64,000 bases of DNA from the NCBI RefSeq assembly GCF_001693515.2, contig NZ_CP042968.1:1798001-1862000 (forward strand), written 5' to 3'. The position numbers and the translations under genes are program-made. Shown in pieces: positions 53,104-61,738 of this stretch. The notes beneath the pieces are model-generated. The model saw nothing but the letters and a program-made list of their open reading frames with translations, did no database searches and had not been told where the DNA came from. The stretch comes from Bradyrhizobium paxllaeri (GTDB taxonomy: Bacteria > Pseudomonadota > Alphaproteobacteria > Rhizobiales > Xanthobacteraceae). Within the stretch, counting starts at the first letter, position 1. Each line of letters begins with the position of its first letter.

Positions 53104-54180
53104 ATGGCCGACAGTATCCAGGAAGTTCTGCAAGCCTTTGCCAAGGGTGAACTCGTCGTCGTCACCGACGATGACGACCGTGAGGGCGAGGGCGATCTGA
53201 TCGTCGCGGCCTCGCTCTGTACCGCGGAGAAAATGGCATTCATTATCCGCCATACCTCCGGCATCGTTTGTGCGCCGATCACCACCGACGACGCCCGCCG
53301 GCTGCGGCTCGATCCGATGGTGGCGCATAACGAGTCCAACCACACCACGGCCTTTACCGTTTCGATCGACTACAAGCCCGATGGAGGCACCGGCATTTCG
53401 GCGGAAGAGCGCGCCTCCTGCTGCCGCGCGCTCGCCAATCCCAATGCCGGCGCCAGCGACTTTGCCCGGCCCGGGCACATCTTCCCGCTGATCGCCCGCG
53501 ACGGCGGCGTGCTCTTGCGCTCCGGCCATACCGAGGCGGCGGTCGATCTCTGCAAGCTCTCCGGCTTGCCGCCGGTCGGCGTCATCTCTGAGTTGATGAA
53601 CGACGACGGCACCGTGATGAAGGGCGAGCAGGTGGCGCGTTTCGCCGCCAAGCACAAGCTCAAGCACGTCACGATCGCTGACATGATCGCCTACCGCCAG
53701 GCGCGCGAGAAGCTGATCGAGCGGGTAGCGACCTTCACCACCGACAGCCCGATCGGACCGTTGCAGGGTTATGCCTATCGCTCGCCATTCGACGAGATCG
53801 CCCATGCCGCCTTCGTCTATAACGGCATCGGCGACGGCAAGAACGTGCTGACGCGGCTGCACAAGCCCAACATCGTCAAGGATCTCTTCACCGGCCAGGC
53901 GCGGATGCAGATCGTGCTGAACCATTTCGAGAAGGCCGGCCGCGGTGTGCTGGTGTATCTGCGCGACGGCGCGGCCGGGGTTCCCGTCGAGCCGGTGGGC
54001 GAGCAGAAATCGGCCGAGGCCGATCGCAACCGGCAATGGCGTGAAGTCGGCGTCGGCGCCCAGATCCTGCGCGATCTCGGCATCACCTCGATCGTCAACC
54101 TGACGTCGTCGGTGCACGACTACAAGGGACTATCCGGTTTCGGCATCGAGATTGTCTCCAACGAGAAGTTGGAGGGATAG
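53104..54180 (+). CDS. ribB: 3,4-dihydroxy-2-butanone-4-phosphate synthase with degenerate GTP cyclohydrolase II domain (RibBX type)
   Basis: A 358-residue protein. The N-terminal 200 residues are a complete RibB domain making the four-carbon riboflavin precursor from ribulose-5-phosphate: DDDDREGEGDLI, HNESNHTTAFTVSID, TGISAEERA, ARPGHIFPLIARDGG and GHTEAAVDLCKLSGL. The C-terminal half follows the GTP cyclohydrolase II fold, but the zinc-binding Cys-x-D-C segment is lost: the region reads TRLHKPNIVKDLFTGQARMQ, with no cysteines. It should therefore have no cyclohydrolase activity. This layout is known in proteobacteria as RibBX. A separate RibA is expected elsewhere. Confidence 0.9.
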   Translation: MADSIQEVLQAFAKGELVVVTDDDDREGEGDLIVAASLCTAEKMAFIIRHTSGIVCAPITTDDARRLRLDPMVAHNESNHTTAFTVSIDYKPDGGTGISAEERASCCRALANPNAGASDFARPGHIFPLIARDGGVLLRSGHTEAAVDLCKLSGLPPVGVISELMNDDGTVMKGEQVARFAAKHKLKHVTIADMIAYRQAREKLIERVATFTTDSPIGPLQGYAYRSPFDEIAHAAFVYNGIGDGKNVLTRLHKPNIVKDLFTGQARMQIVLNHFEKAGRGVLVYLRDGAAGVPVEPVGEQKSAEADRNRQWREVGVGAQILRDLGITSIVNLTSSVHDYKGLSGFGIEIVSNEKLEG

Positions 54181-54186
54181 CTCACA

Positions 54187-54266
54187 GTCGTTCCGGGATG
54201 GTGCGACAGCACCAGACCCGGAATCTCGAGATTCCGGGTTCATGCTTCGCATGCCCCGGAATGACA
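54187..54266. repeat. Palindromic intergenic repeat, family D
   Basis: Outer arms GTCGTTCCGGG and CCCCGGAATGAC; centre is a perfect 24-base palindrome at 54216-54239 with CTCGAG at its middle, then CATGCTTCGCATG. It lies between the RibBX and glutaryl-CoA dehydrogenase genes. Confidence 0.85.
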
Positions 54267-54348
54267 CCGGAAAAATTTGCGCTTCTGCCGATAGCGCATT
54301 AATTTGGCGGCAAATTTCCAACAGGACAGTGATGCGAAAGGGATTTTC

Positions 54349-55563
54349 ATGAGCGTGCGCCCTCAAGCCAAGGACAAGCCGGCGGCGGCTTCCTTTCAGT
54401 GGGACGATCCGTTCCTGCTCGACGACCAGCTCACCGAAGATGAGCGCATGATCCGCGACACTGCGCGCGCCTATGCGCAGGACAAGCTCCTGCCGCGCGT
54501 GATCAACGCCTATCTGGAAGAAAAGACCGACCGCGAGATCTTCAACGAGATGGGCGAACTCGGCCTGATCGGCGTGACACTGCCGGAGGAATATGGCTGC
54601 GCCAACGCCAGCTACGTCGCCTATGGCCTGGTGGCGCGCGAGATCGAGCGGGTCGATTCCGGCTATCGCTCGATGAACTCGGTGCAGTCGTCGCTGGTGA
54701 TGTACCCGATCTACGCCTATGGCGACGAGAACCAGCGCAAGAAATACCTGCCCAAGCTTGCCACCGGCGAGTGGGTCGGCTGTTTCGGCCTGACGGAGCC
54801 CGATGCCGGCTCCGATCCCGGCGGCATGAAGACCCGCGCTGAAAAGGTATCCGATGGCTACCGCCTGACCGGCAGCAAGATGTGGATCTCGAACGCGCCG
54901 ATCGCCGACGTCTTCGTGGTCTGGGCCAAGTCGGCCGCGCATGACAACCAGATCCGCGGCTTCATTCTCGAGAAGGGCATGAAGGGCTTGTCGGCGCCGA
55001 AGGTCGGCGGCAAGCTTTCGCTGCGCGCCTCGATCACCGGCGAAATCGTGATGGACGGCGTGGTGGTGCCGGAGAGCGCGCTGCTGCCCAACGTCTCGGG
55101 CCTGAAGGGACCGTTCGGCTGCCTCAACCGCGCCCGCTACGGTATCTCCTGGGGGGCAATGGGCGCCGCCGAAGACTGCATGCATCGCGCGCGGCAATAC
55201 ACGCTCGACCGCAAGCAGTTCAACCGGCCGCTGGCGGCCACGCAACTGGTGCAGAAGAAGCTCGCCGACATGGAAACCGAAATCGCGCTCGGCCTGCAGG
55301 CCTCGTTGCGCGTCGGCCGCCTGATGGACGAGGGCAAGATGGCGCCGGAGATGATCTCGATCGTCAAGCGCAACAATTGCGGCAAGGCGCTCGACATCGC
55401 CCGCGTGTCCCGCGACATGCACGGCGGCAACGGCATCCAGATCGAATACCACGTGATGCGCCACACCGCGAATTTGGAAACCGTGAACACCTACGAAGGC
55501 ACCCACGACGTCCACGCCCTGATCCTGGGTCGGGCGATCACGGGCATTCAGGCGTTTTCGTAA
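54349..55563 (+). CDS. gcdH: Glutaryl-CoA dehydrogenase (acyl-CoA dehydrogenase family)
   Basis: A 404-residue flavoenzyme that oxidises and decarboxylates glutaryl-CoA to crotonyl-CoA in lysine, tryptophan and benzoate breakdown. FAD/substrate motifs are [17 protein letters not shown] and [13 protein letters not shown]; the catalytic Glu is in [20 protein letters not shown], the form seen in glutaryl-CoA rather than other acyl-CoA dehydrogenases. The start [22 protein letters not shown] (in part) also fits. AAAGGG lies six bases before ATG 54349. Confidence 0.9.
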   Translation: MSVRPQAKDKPAAASFQWDDPFLLDDQLTEDERMIRDTARAYAQDKLLPRVINAYLEEKTDREIFNEMGELGLIGVTLPEEYGCANASYVAYGLVAREIERVDSGYRSMNSVQSSLVMYPIYAYGDENQRKKYLPKLATGEWVGCFGLTEPDAGSDPGGMKTRAEKVSDGYRLTGSKMWISNAPIADVFVVWAKSAAHDNQIRGFILEKGMKGLSAPKVGGKLSLRASITGEIVMDGVVVPESALLPNVSGLKGPFGCLNRARYGISWGAMGAAEDCMHRARQYTLDRKQFNRPLAATQLVQKKLADMETEIALGLQASLRVGRLMDEGKMAPEMISIVKRNNCGKALDIARVSRDMHGGNGIQIEYHVMRHTANLETVNTYEGTHDVHALILGRAITGIQAFS

Positions 55564-55595
55564 GGGGATCGTTCCGCGCAGCATAACCCAAGCGC

Positions 55596-55678
55596 CGTCA
55601 TGGCCGGGCTCGTCCCGGCCATCCACGTCTTGGGCTCACAAGGACGACGTGGATGCCCGGGACAAGCCCGGGCATGAC
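55596..55678. repeat. Palindromic intergenic repeat, family C
   Basis: Second copy of the repeat at 27303-27387: CGTCATGGCCGGGCTCGTCC at the left, GGGACAAGCCCGGGCATGAC at the right, with ATCCACGTC / GACGTGGAT inside. Between the glutaryl-CoA dehydrogenase and MBL genes. Confidence 0.87.
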
Positions 55679-55718
55679 AAAGGTCAAAGAGAATCCGGAA
55701 ATCACGGACAAACATCCC

Positions 55719-56639
55719 ATGGCCGACAACGACGACATCCCGTTCAACCGCGACTTTCCGCTGAAGCCTGGCGTCGTCGATGAAGCCCGCCCCGGCGTGC
55801 GGCGGGTCCTCTGCAACAATCCGAGCCCGTTCACCTTCACCGGTACGGTCAGCTACATCGTGGGCAAAGGCAATGTCGCGATCATCGATCCCGGTCCCGA
55901 CGATGAAGCGCATGCGAAAGCGCTGCTCGACGCCGTACGCGGCGAGACGGTGACGCATATTCTCGTCACCCACACCCACCGCGACCACTCGCCGAACACC
56001 GCGCGGATCAAGGCCGCCACCGGTGCGCCCGTCTATGCCGAGGGGCCGCACCGCGCCTCGCGACCGCGCTTCGAGAGCGAGAAGCACAATCCGGAATCCG
56101 GTGCCGACCGCGATTTCAGGCCCGATATCACGGTCAAGGACGGCGATGTGATCGAGGGGCAGGGCTGGGCGCTGGAGGCGGTCGCGACCCCCGGCCACAC
56201 CGCCAATCATCTGGCGTTCGCCTGGCCCGAGCGAAAGATCAATTTCGTCGGCGACCACGTGATGGGCTGGTCGACCTCGATCGTGGCGCCGCCGGATGGA
56301 TCGATGATCGACTACATGGCCTCGCTGGCGCGGCTGGAAGCCCGCGAGGAGGATCTGTATTTCTCGGGCCACGGGCCGGAGATTCCGGAAGGGCCGCGCT
56401 ACGTCCGTTTCCTGACCCGCCACCGCCAGGCCCGCGAAGCCTCGATCCTGCACCGCCTTGCCAAGGGCGAGGCCGATATCCCGACCATGGTGCGCGCGAT
56501 CTATATCGGCATCGACCCGCGGCTGACCAATGCCGCCGGTTATTCAGTACTGGCCCACCTGGAAGATCTCGTCGCCCGCGGCATCGTCGCGACGGATGGC
56601 GATCCCGTGATCGGCGGGACGTATCGGATGGCGGGCTGA
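55719..56639 (+). CDS. MBL-fold metallo-hydrolase
   Basis: A 306-residue metallo-beta-lactamase-fold hydrolase of the LACTB2/glyoxalase-like type. Metal motif HTHRDHSPNTARI, then ATPGHTANHLAF, FVGDHVMGWSTSIV and a C-terminal winged-helix-like LACTB2 domain (AAGYSVLAHLEDLVARGIV). ATG 55719 (MADNDDIPFNRDFPL) is chosen because the earlier starts lie in the palindromic repeat. Substrate unknown. Confidence 0.87.
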   Translation: MADNDDIPFNRDFPLKPGVVDEARPGVRRVLCNNPSPFTFTGTVSYIVGKGNVAIIDPGPDDEAHAKALLDAVRGETVTHILVTHTHRDHSPNTARIKAATGAPVYAEGPHRASRPRFESEKHNPESGADRDFRPDITVKDGDVIEGQGWALEAVATPGHTANHLAFAWPERKINFVGDHVMGWSTSIVAPPDGSMIDYMASLARLEAREEDLYFSGHGPEIPEGPRYVRFLTRHRQAREASILHRLAKGEADIPTMVRAIYIGIDPRLTNAAGYSVLAHLEDLVARGIVATDGDPVIGGTYRMAG

Positions 56640-56678
56640 TTTAGGGGATCGTTCCGCCCCCTGAGCTTTTCACGCCGT

Positions 56679-57314
56679 TCATCCGTCTTTTCCGCTGGGT
56701 TCGGACGCGGGCGAAGATTGAATCAGTTGCATGATGTGACGGATGAATGTCTCGTCGTCGGGCATTTTCTCGCCGCCGATCTCGATCGCATCCTGCATTT
56801 CGATGCGGCTGTGCAGCCAGAATTGGACCAGGCTTCCGGCAACGCAGAGCACCAATCCGGCCGGCATATCGGCGCGCAGCAATCCTGAGTGTTGCGCGCG
56901 CTTGATGAGCGGAACGGCGCGCTCGTTCAAACTGAGCGAACGCGATTTCCGCTCGTCTGTCGGGCCATCAAGCAGCCGCCACAGGTTGATGCGGAACGCG
57001 TCGGGATGCTCGCGCCAGTACCTCAAGTAGGTGCGTATGGCTGATGGTACTGAGTCCGCGTCGAGCGTTTCCTGTCCGACCACGTTCGACACATAGGTCA
57101 GGAATTCGGCGGAAGCCTGCTCGCCGACGGCGCTCCAAAGGCCTTCCTTGCCCTGGAAATGGTGATGTAACAGGCCTTGGGAGACCCCGGCGCGCTGGGC
57201 GATATCACGCATTTTCGTCCCGTGAAATCCGCTCTTGGCGAATTCGATCCGCGCCGCCGCGAGGATAGCCTCCCGGCCGGCCTGCAATGCGATTGCTGAG
57301 CGTGCTTCCTTCAT
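56679..57314 (-). CDS. TetR/AcrR-family transcriptional regulator
   Basis: A 211-residue repressor. The DNA-binding domain is REAILAAARIEFAKSGFHGT, then MRDIAQRAGVSQGLLHHHFQGKEGLW, and the C-terminal ligand domain spans residues 75-200 (VLCVAGSLVQFWLHSRIEM). Divergent from the TonB-dependent receptor gene across a short AT-rich region with a palindrome (57379-57398), so it very likely controls that gene and itself. Confidence 0.9.
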   Translation of the reverse strand: MKEARSAIALQAGREAILAAARIEFAKSGFHGTKMRDIAQRAGVSQGLLHHHFQGKEGLWSAVGEQASAEFLTYVSNVVGQETLDADSVPSAIRTYLRYWREHPDAFRINLWRLLDGPTDERKSRSLSLNERAVPLIKRAQHSGLLRADMPAGLVLCVAGSLVQFWLHSRIEMQDAIEIGGEKMPDDETFIRHIMQLIQSSPASEPSGKDG

Positions 57315-57378
57315 CTCTCGCCTTCTAAATATTCTAAATTGCTAGCGAATTTTATATTGACAGGTCAAGCGGTCAATG

Positions 57379-57398
57379 CTGACTGCTCAACCAGTCAG
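57379..57398. promoter_or_regulatory. Probable TetR-type operator
   Basis: CTGACT, eight bases, AGTCAG: a perfect inverted repeat of the size bound by TetR dimers, in the gap between the divergent TetR and receptor genes. TTGACA at 57357-57362 just before it may be the -35 box of the receptor gene. The site overlaps the first codons from ATG 57376, which favours the later start at 57409. Confidence 0.5.
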
Positions 57399-57408
57399 TA
57401 GATTGAAC

Positions 57409-59694
57409 ATGCAGGGGCGTGAAATAGGGAAGGGGTGCAATACAAGCCGGAAATGGCGCAGACGGGGGTGGAAGAGAAGTCGCGCCTTCTCGGTGGCCGG
57501 GGCGCTGGCGGCGATCTCATGGAGCTTCCTGCCAGAACCGACTCAAGCCCAACAAACCGTCGAACTCCCGGCGGTCACGGTCGAGTCGCCAAAGCGAAAG
57601 CCGAAAAGGCCTCAGCCTGCCGCTCGACGGTCCGTCCAGCCCGAACAGACGACGGTCACGGCGCGCAAGCGGCCGGAGGCTGAAAAGGATGTGCCGATCA
57701 GCCTGACCACAATCCAGGGTGCGCAGCTTGCGGACCTCTCCAAGACCCGATCGAACGCCGATCTGGCGCGCTCGGTGCCGAACTTCAACTTCGTCGATCT
57801 CGGCGGGCAGTCGTCCAACCTCGCCAATATACGCGGTGTTGGCTCGTTCTCCCCGGTGTCGCCGGACGATACGTCCGTGGTTTTCTACGTCGACGAGGCG
57901 CCGCAGTCGGTCTACGGGATCGCGCCGAACCTGATGGACACGGAACGCGTCGAAGTGCTGCGCGGCCCGCAGGGCACGCTGTTCGGGCGCAATGCACAGG
58001 GCGGCGCGGTGAATATCGTCTCGCGCCTGCCGACCTTCGATCGGTCCTTTTCGCTGACCGGGGAATGGGGCACCAGGGCCTATGGTCTGGGCGAACTGAT
58101 CGCCAATTCACCGCTGATACCGGACGTCCTCGCCGGCCGCGTGGCCTTGCGCTATCAGAACTTCGGCGGCGACGTTCCAAACGTCCTGCTCGGCGGCAAT
58201 GACGCGGCGACGCAGATCGGTGCTTTCAGGGGCAGCCTGCTGTACACGCCCACGGAGCGCACCACGGTCACCTTCAGCGGCTCCTACGCCAAGGATGACG
58301 ACACCGTGCCGCGCTGGCTGCTGCGTGGTGCCGCGGATTTTCCCGTGAGCGCCGTCAACCCGCGCAACGAGGTGAATCGGGAGAACCAGAACTACAACCT
58401 GAAGGTCAGGCACGATTTCGGCCCGATGATCTTCGAGTCGGTCTCCAATTTCCAGCGCACCACGTCGTTCCAGGTCACCGATCTCACCGACTCGCTCGTG
58501 TTCGCGAAACTGACCGGATTGCCGTCTTCCTTCTTCAGCACGCCTGGGGCCGACCTCGCCAAGATCGGCATCAACGAGAACACCTGGCTCGAGGAAGTGC
58601 GCCTGTCTGCGCCCAAGGGCAGCGCCGTCGCCTGGACCACGGGCCTGAATTTCTATCGCACCGAAGCCGCGCTGAACGGCGATGGGCGTTCGGTCACGCC
58701 GGCCTATGCGACCGCCACCGGCATCCGCAACAACACCTTCACAACCAACAGCTACGCGGCGTTCGGCGAGGCGACGGTGCCGCTGATCGGTGCGCTCAAG
58801 GGAACGCTGGGACTCCGCGCGACCCACGAAGAGAAGGACGCCGTTTATCGCTATCGCGGGGTCGGTACGCCCGGCACGGTTTCAAGCTATGCGCAGAATC
58901 TGGGCCTGAGCGACGATTTCCTCACCGGTCGTGCGGCGCTGAGCTACGACTGGGCGGCGGATTTCATGACCTATGCCTCGGTTGCGCGCGGCTACGTGAC
59001 GGGCGGTTTCCCGGCCAATTCAATCAACAATCCGCTCGGCAAGCCCGAGGTGCCGTTCGCCGCCTCGACAAGCTGGACCTATGAGACCGGCTTCAAGTCG
59101 GAGTTGCTCAACCACCGTCTCAAGCTGACCGGGGCGTTGTTCTTCAACGACGTCAAGAACGGTCATCTCTTCGTCTTCAATGTCCCGACTGCGTCATTCA
59201 CCATCGCGACGCTCGATTATCAATCCTGGGGCGGCGAGTTGGAGGCGGCGTTCCGGGTCATGCCGGGCTTTGAGCTACTGGGCGGTATCGGTGTGACGCG
59301 GGCAGAGTTGGTCAATGTGCCGTTCGGCGGCGCCACCGGAGCGCGGGATGGCAATCGTGTCCCGAACGTTGCGCCGCTGACGGCCAATCTCGGTTTCCAA
59401 TACCAGACGTCGGCCGCGCCGCTTGGACTTTCGGGCGACGTCTTCCTTCGCAGCAGCTACCAGTTCGTCGGTGTGCGCGCCGCGGATGTTGCGAACAGTT
59501 TCGACCTTCCATCCTACGGCGTCGTCAACGGCAGGCTGGGCTGGAAGCATCAAAGCTTCGACGCCTATGTGTTCGCCAACAATCTGTTCGACGAACGCTA
59601 CGAAGTTTTCGGGCAGAGCTTCGGCCCGGCGACGCAATCCGTCCGCGTGGGACAGGGGCGCATCGTCGGCGTCGGGGCGACGGCGAGGTTTTAG
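57409..59694 (+). CDS. TonB-dependent outer-membrane receptor
   Basis: A 761-residue outer-membrane gate for siderophores or other large nutrients, powered by TonB. A long signal peptide (AFSVAGALAAISWSFLPEPTQAQ) is followed by a Pro/Lys-rich linker and a TonB-box-like QTTVTARKR. The plug domain has DVPISLTTIQGAQL, NIRGVGSF and VEVLRGPQGTLFGRNAQGGAVN. The 22-strand barrel ends with Phe (VGVGATARF), needed for outer-membrane assembly. The plug resembles those of FyuA/sphingomonad-type receptors. ATG 57376 is an alternative start. Two small genes follow in the same direction. Confidence 0.92.
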   Translation: MQGREIGKGCNTSRKWRRRGWKRSRAFSVAGALAAISWSFLPEPTQAQQTVELPAVTVESPKRKPKRPQPAARRSVQPEQTTVTARKRPEAEKDVPISLTTIQGAQLADLSKTRSNADLARSVPNFNFVDLGGQSSNLANIRGVGSFSPVSPDDTSVVFYVDEAPQSVYGIAPNLMDTERVEVLRGPQGTLFGRNAQGGAVNIVSRLPTFDRSFSLTGEWGTRAYGLGELIANSPLIPDVLAGRVALRYQNFGGDVPNVLLGGNDAATQIGAFRGSLLYTPTERTTVTFSGSYAKDDDTVPRWLLRGAADFPVSAVNPRNEVNRENQNYNLKVRHDFGPMIFESVSNFQRTTSFQVTDLTDSLVFAKLTGLPSSFFSTPGADLAKIGINENTWLEEVRLSAPKGSAVAWTTGLNFYRTEAALNGDGRSVTPAYATATGIRNNTFTTNSYAAFGEATVPLIGALKGTLGLRATHEEKDAVYRYRGVGTPGTVSSYAQNLGLSDDFLTGRAALSYDWAADFMTYASVARGYVTGGFPANSINNPLGKPEVPFAASTSWTYETGFKSELLNHRLKLTGALFFNDVKNGHLFVFNVPTASFTIATLDYQSWGGELEAAFRVMPGFELLGGIGVTRAELVNVPFGGATGARDGNRVPNVAPLTANLGFQYQTSAAPLGLSGDVFLRSSYQFVGVRAADVANSFDLPSYGVVNGRLGWKHQSFDAYVFANNLFDERYEVFGQSFGPATQSVRVGQGRIVGVGATARF

Positions 59695-59720
59695 GCGCGC
59701 GCGATCGAAAGGACGCTGGA

Positions 59721-60143
59721 ATGAGAACCGAAGACTTCAAGCTGCATGACGTCTCGCGCTTCCCGGTTGTGACGCTGCATGGTCGCAGCCTGCCACCGGG
59801 ATACGGTGCTACCTGGGCGAAGGAGCTGGAAGCCCTGCTGAGCCAGGACCAGCCGTTCGTGATGATCTTTCCGGACTCGGTGGAAGACGAGACGCACGAG
59901 GATCAGAAGCTGCGCACCGTATTCCTGAAGGCCAACAAGACGCGCCTCGCAGCGAAGTGCAGCGGGATCTTCAGTGTCGAACCAAACAAGGCGAAGCGTC
60001 TCCTGAAACGCGTTCAGGGCGCGGCTATCGCCGTGGCTTTCGGATTGCGTTTCCGCGTTGTGGCCACGACCGAGGAAGCTGAGCGCCTTGCGAGCCTGGC
60101 GTTGGCCGGAAGTCCCGTACCCGATGACGCCGAGCAGGAGTGA
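59721..60143 (+). CDS. Hypothetical protein downstream of TonB receptor
   Basis: A 140-residue cytoplasmic protein (no signal peptide or membrane helix). AAAGGA lies upstream of ATG 59721 and it follows the receptor gene by 26 bases, so it is probably in the same transcript. It alternates strands and helices (FPVVTLHGRSLPPGYG; PFVMIFPDS; RVVATTEEAERLAS), somewhat like a SpoIIAA/STAS-type fold, but I recognise no family. Possible partner in siderophore handling. Confidence 0.72.
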   Translation: MRTEDFKLHDVSRFPVVTLHGRSLPPGYGATWAKELEALLSQDQPFVMIFPDSVEDETHEDQKLRTVFLKANKTRLAAKCSGIFSVEPNKAKRLLKRVQGAAIAVAFGLRFRVVATTEEAERLASLALAGSPVPDDAEQE

Positions 60144-60378
60144 GGCGCCGCCTGCCTATCTGCGCATCGGCAAGAGACGCCTGCGCATCCCGAAGCGTCG
60201 CGGCGTCCGGATCGCACTCGGCATCGCTCTCGCTATCCGCGGCGTCCTCCCGCCGGCGGGCTATATCCTGTTGCCGGCGGCGCTTGCGCTGCTATCGATC
60301 GACATTCCCCGAGTCCGCAGATGGCGACGCCGGATGAGCGTGTGGCTCGGCCGGCGGCGCGCCCGAATGCGCTCCTGA
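60124..60378 (+). CDS. Small basic membrane protein
   Basis: An 84-residue product. The first 30 residues are basic (YLRIGKRRLRIPKRRG), followed by one hydrophobic hairpin (IALGIALAIRGVLPPAGYILLPAALALLSI, in two halves around PPAG) and a very basic tail (RRWRRRMSVWLGRRRARMR). It overlaps the preceding gene by 20 bases, suggesting coupling. The layout recalls PGPGW-type small membrane proteins, not certain. Confidence 0.6.
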   Translation: MTPSRSEAPPAYLRIGKRRLRIPKRRGVRIALGIALAIRGVLPPAGYILLPAALALLSIDIPRVRRWRRRMSVWLGRRRARMRS

Positions 60379-60426
60379 CCTCTCCCCATGCTCTGTGGGA
60401 CGAAAGCGCGCATTCTCCGTGCCGCG

Positions 60427-61284
60427 CTAGCTGCCCTTCTTCACATTCTTCGCTTGCGCTTTCGCCGGCGCCTGCGGTTTCTTCGGTGCCGCCGGCTTGG
60501 CGTTGTCGACGGCCGAGTTGATGTCCTCGATCAGTTTCGTCACGCGCGAGGCGTTGCTGCCGAGGTCGCTTTCGAAATAGCGCGAGGAGGAGCGGATATC
60601 GACACGCGATTCCTCGCCGTCGGGCGTGACGCGGATCGAGACGTCCTCGCGGAAACCCATGATCGGCGTTCGCGCCACCGCCTCGATGCGGCCGATGCGG
60701 CGCGGCGGCTGCGGCGGCCGTTCGTCGATGACCAGCCATTTGCGCCTGTTGACCAGCGCCAGCGTCACCTCATAGGCCCGCTGCGGCGGGACCTCGAGCT
60801 CTACCGTCTCGATGTCGGGGTAGGCAATCCGCTGCTGCTCGGCCGAATAGAGCCCGGCATAGACCGCCGAGTTGGCGCCTTCGCCGCTGCGCAGCCGCGC
60901 CAGGGCCTCGAAGCGCGGCGGATCGATCGGATCGGTGGTGATGTCGTGGATCGGCGGCAGCTTGCGGTATTGCAAAGCGAGGTAGGCCGGGTAGGCGAGC
61001 AGGACGGCGTTGATCAGGAACGCCAGCAGGATCCGGCCCATGCCGCGCGACCCGTTCTGCCAGATTGCGGCAAAGGCGGCGAGGCCGACCAGGATCGAAA
61101 GCACGGCGCAACCGAGTGCGCCGAAGAAGGTCGCCAGCGCCGGCTTCATCTCCAGGAAGCCGAAGCGGACGATGAGGATCGACCCCACCACCGCGACCAC
61201 GGCAAAGATGGCGAGGTTGCGCGACCAGGTGGCGAGGCTGGACACGGGCTCCGACTGGTAGGGAGCGGAAAACCTTCGGGCCAT
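60427..61284 (-). CDS. DUF1499-family membrane protein
   Basis: A 285-residue protein. Three hydrophobic segments lie in the first 105 residues (LAIFAVVAVVGSILIVRFGF; FFGALGCAVLSILVGLAAFA; RILLAFLINAVLLAYPAYLAL, near 61220-60980). The C-terminal part is the DUF1499 domain (PPIHDITTDPIDPPRFEAL, RIEAVARTPIMGFREDVSIRV in part, DIRSSSRYFESDLGSNASR) with a Lys/Ala/Pro tail. Function unknown. Convergent with the small membrane protein gene. Confidence 0.87.
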   Translation of the reverse strand: MARRFSAPYQSEPVSSLATWSRNLAIFAVVAVVGSILIVRFGFLEMKPALATFFGALGCAVLSILVGLAAFAAIWQNGSRGMGRILLAFLINAVLLAYPAYLALQYRKLPPIHDITTDPIDPPRFEALARLRSGEGANSAVYAGLYSAEQQRIAYPDIETVELEVPPQRAYEVTLALVNRRKWLVIDERPPQPPRRIGRIEAVARTPIMGFREDVSIRVTPDGEESRVDIRSSSRYFESDLGSNASRVTKLIEDINSAVDNAKPAAPKKPQAPAKAQAKNVKKGS

Positions 61285-61738
61285 CGGTGCAATCTGCCGG
61301 GTTGAAATCTGTCTGGCCGGCGGGTGGGCCGGACTGCAAACTAGGAAAACTTGAGACCACGGCGTGCGTAGAATTTCAAGGTTTGCCGGCTATGCTGATC
61401 AGGCAGGCGGCGACAACCTCACGGGTTTAACCATCCCTGTAAATTGATTATTAGTTGTAGATTGAAGTTGGTCCAACTTTCGTCTACCTCTCGCCGCCGG
61501 GTTGTCGTATTTGCCGCAACACGGGACTGTCCTGCACGGGGCACGGCGAGCGCCAACCAAATGGGGAAACGGCGGGCGTCGGCCGGAAGCGCTGCAGGAT
61601 GATCTCAACTTCCGGTCCTTGTTGCGGGCGGAGTCGCAAATAAATTGCGGTTACGCTCCCGGAGTTCTAGGATTGTACAGGGCGCTATCGGCATACGTCC
61701 GCGGGGCTGGCGGAAGGCCCCATGAGGGCGAGTTCAGT
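61285..61738. promoter_or_regulatory. Divergent intergenic region with a 15-base palindrome
   Basis: A 454-base gap between the DUF1499 and Sel1-like genes. AAGTTGG-T-CCAACTT at 61465-61479 is a perfect palindrome just after an AT-rich run (TTGATTATTAGTTGTAGATTG), a likely promoter/operator area. An open frame from 61502 in phase with the next gene has no start signal; the rest shows nothing else. Confidence 0.35.
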
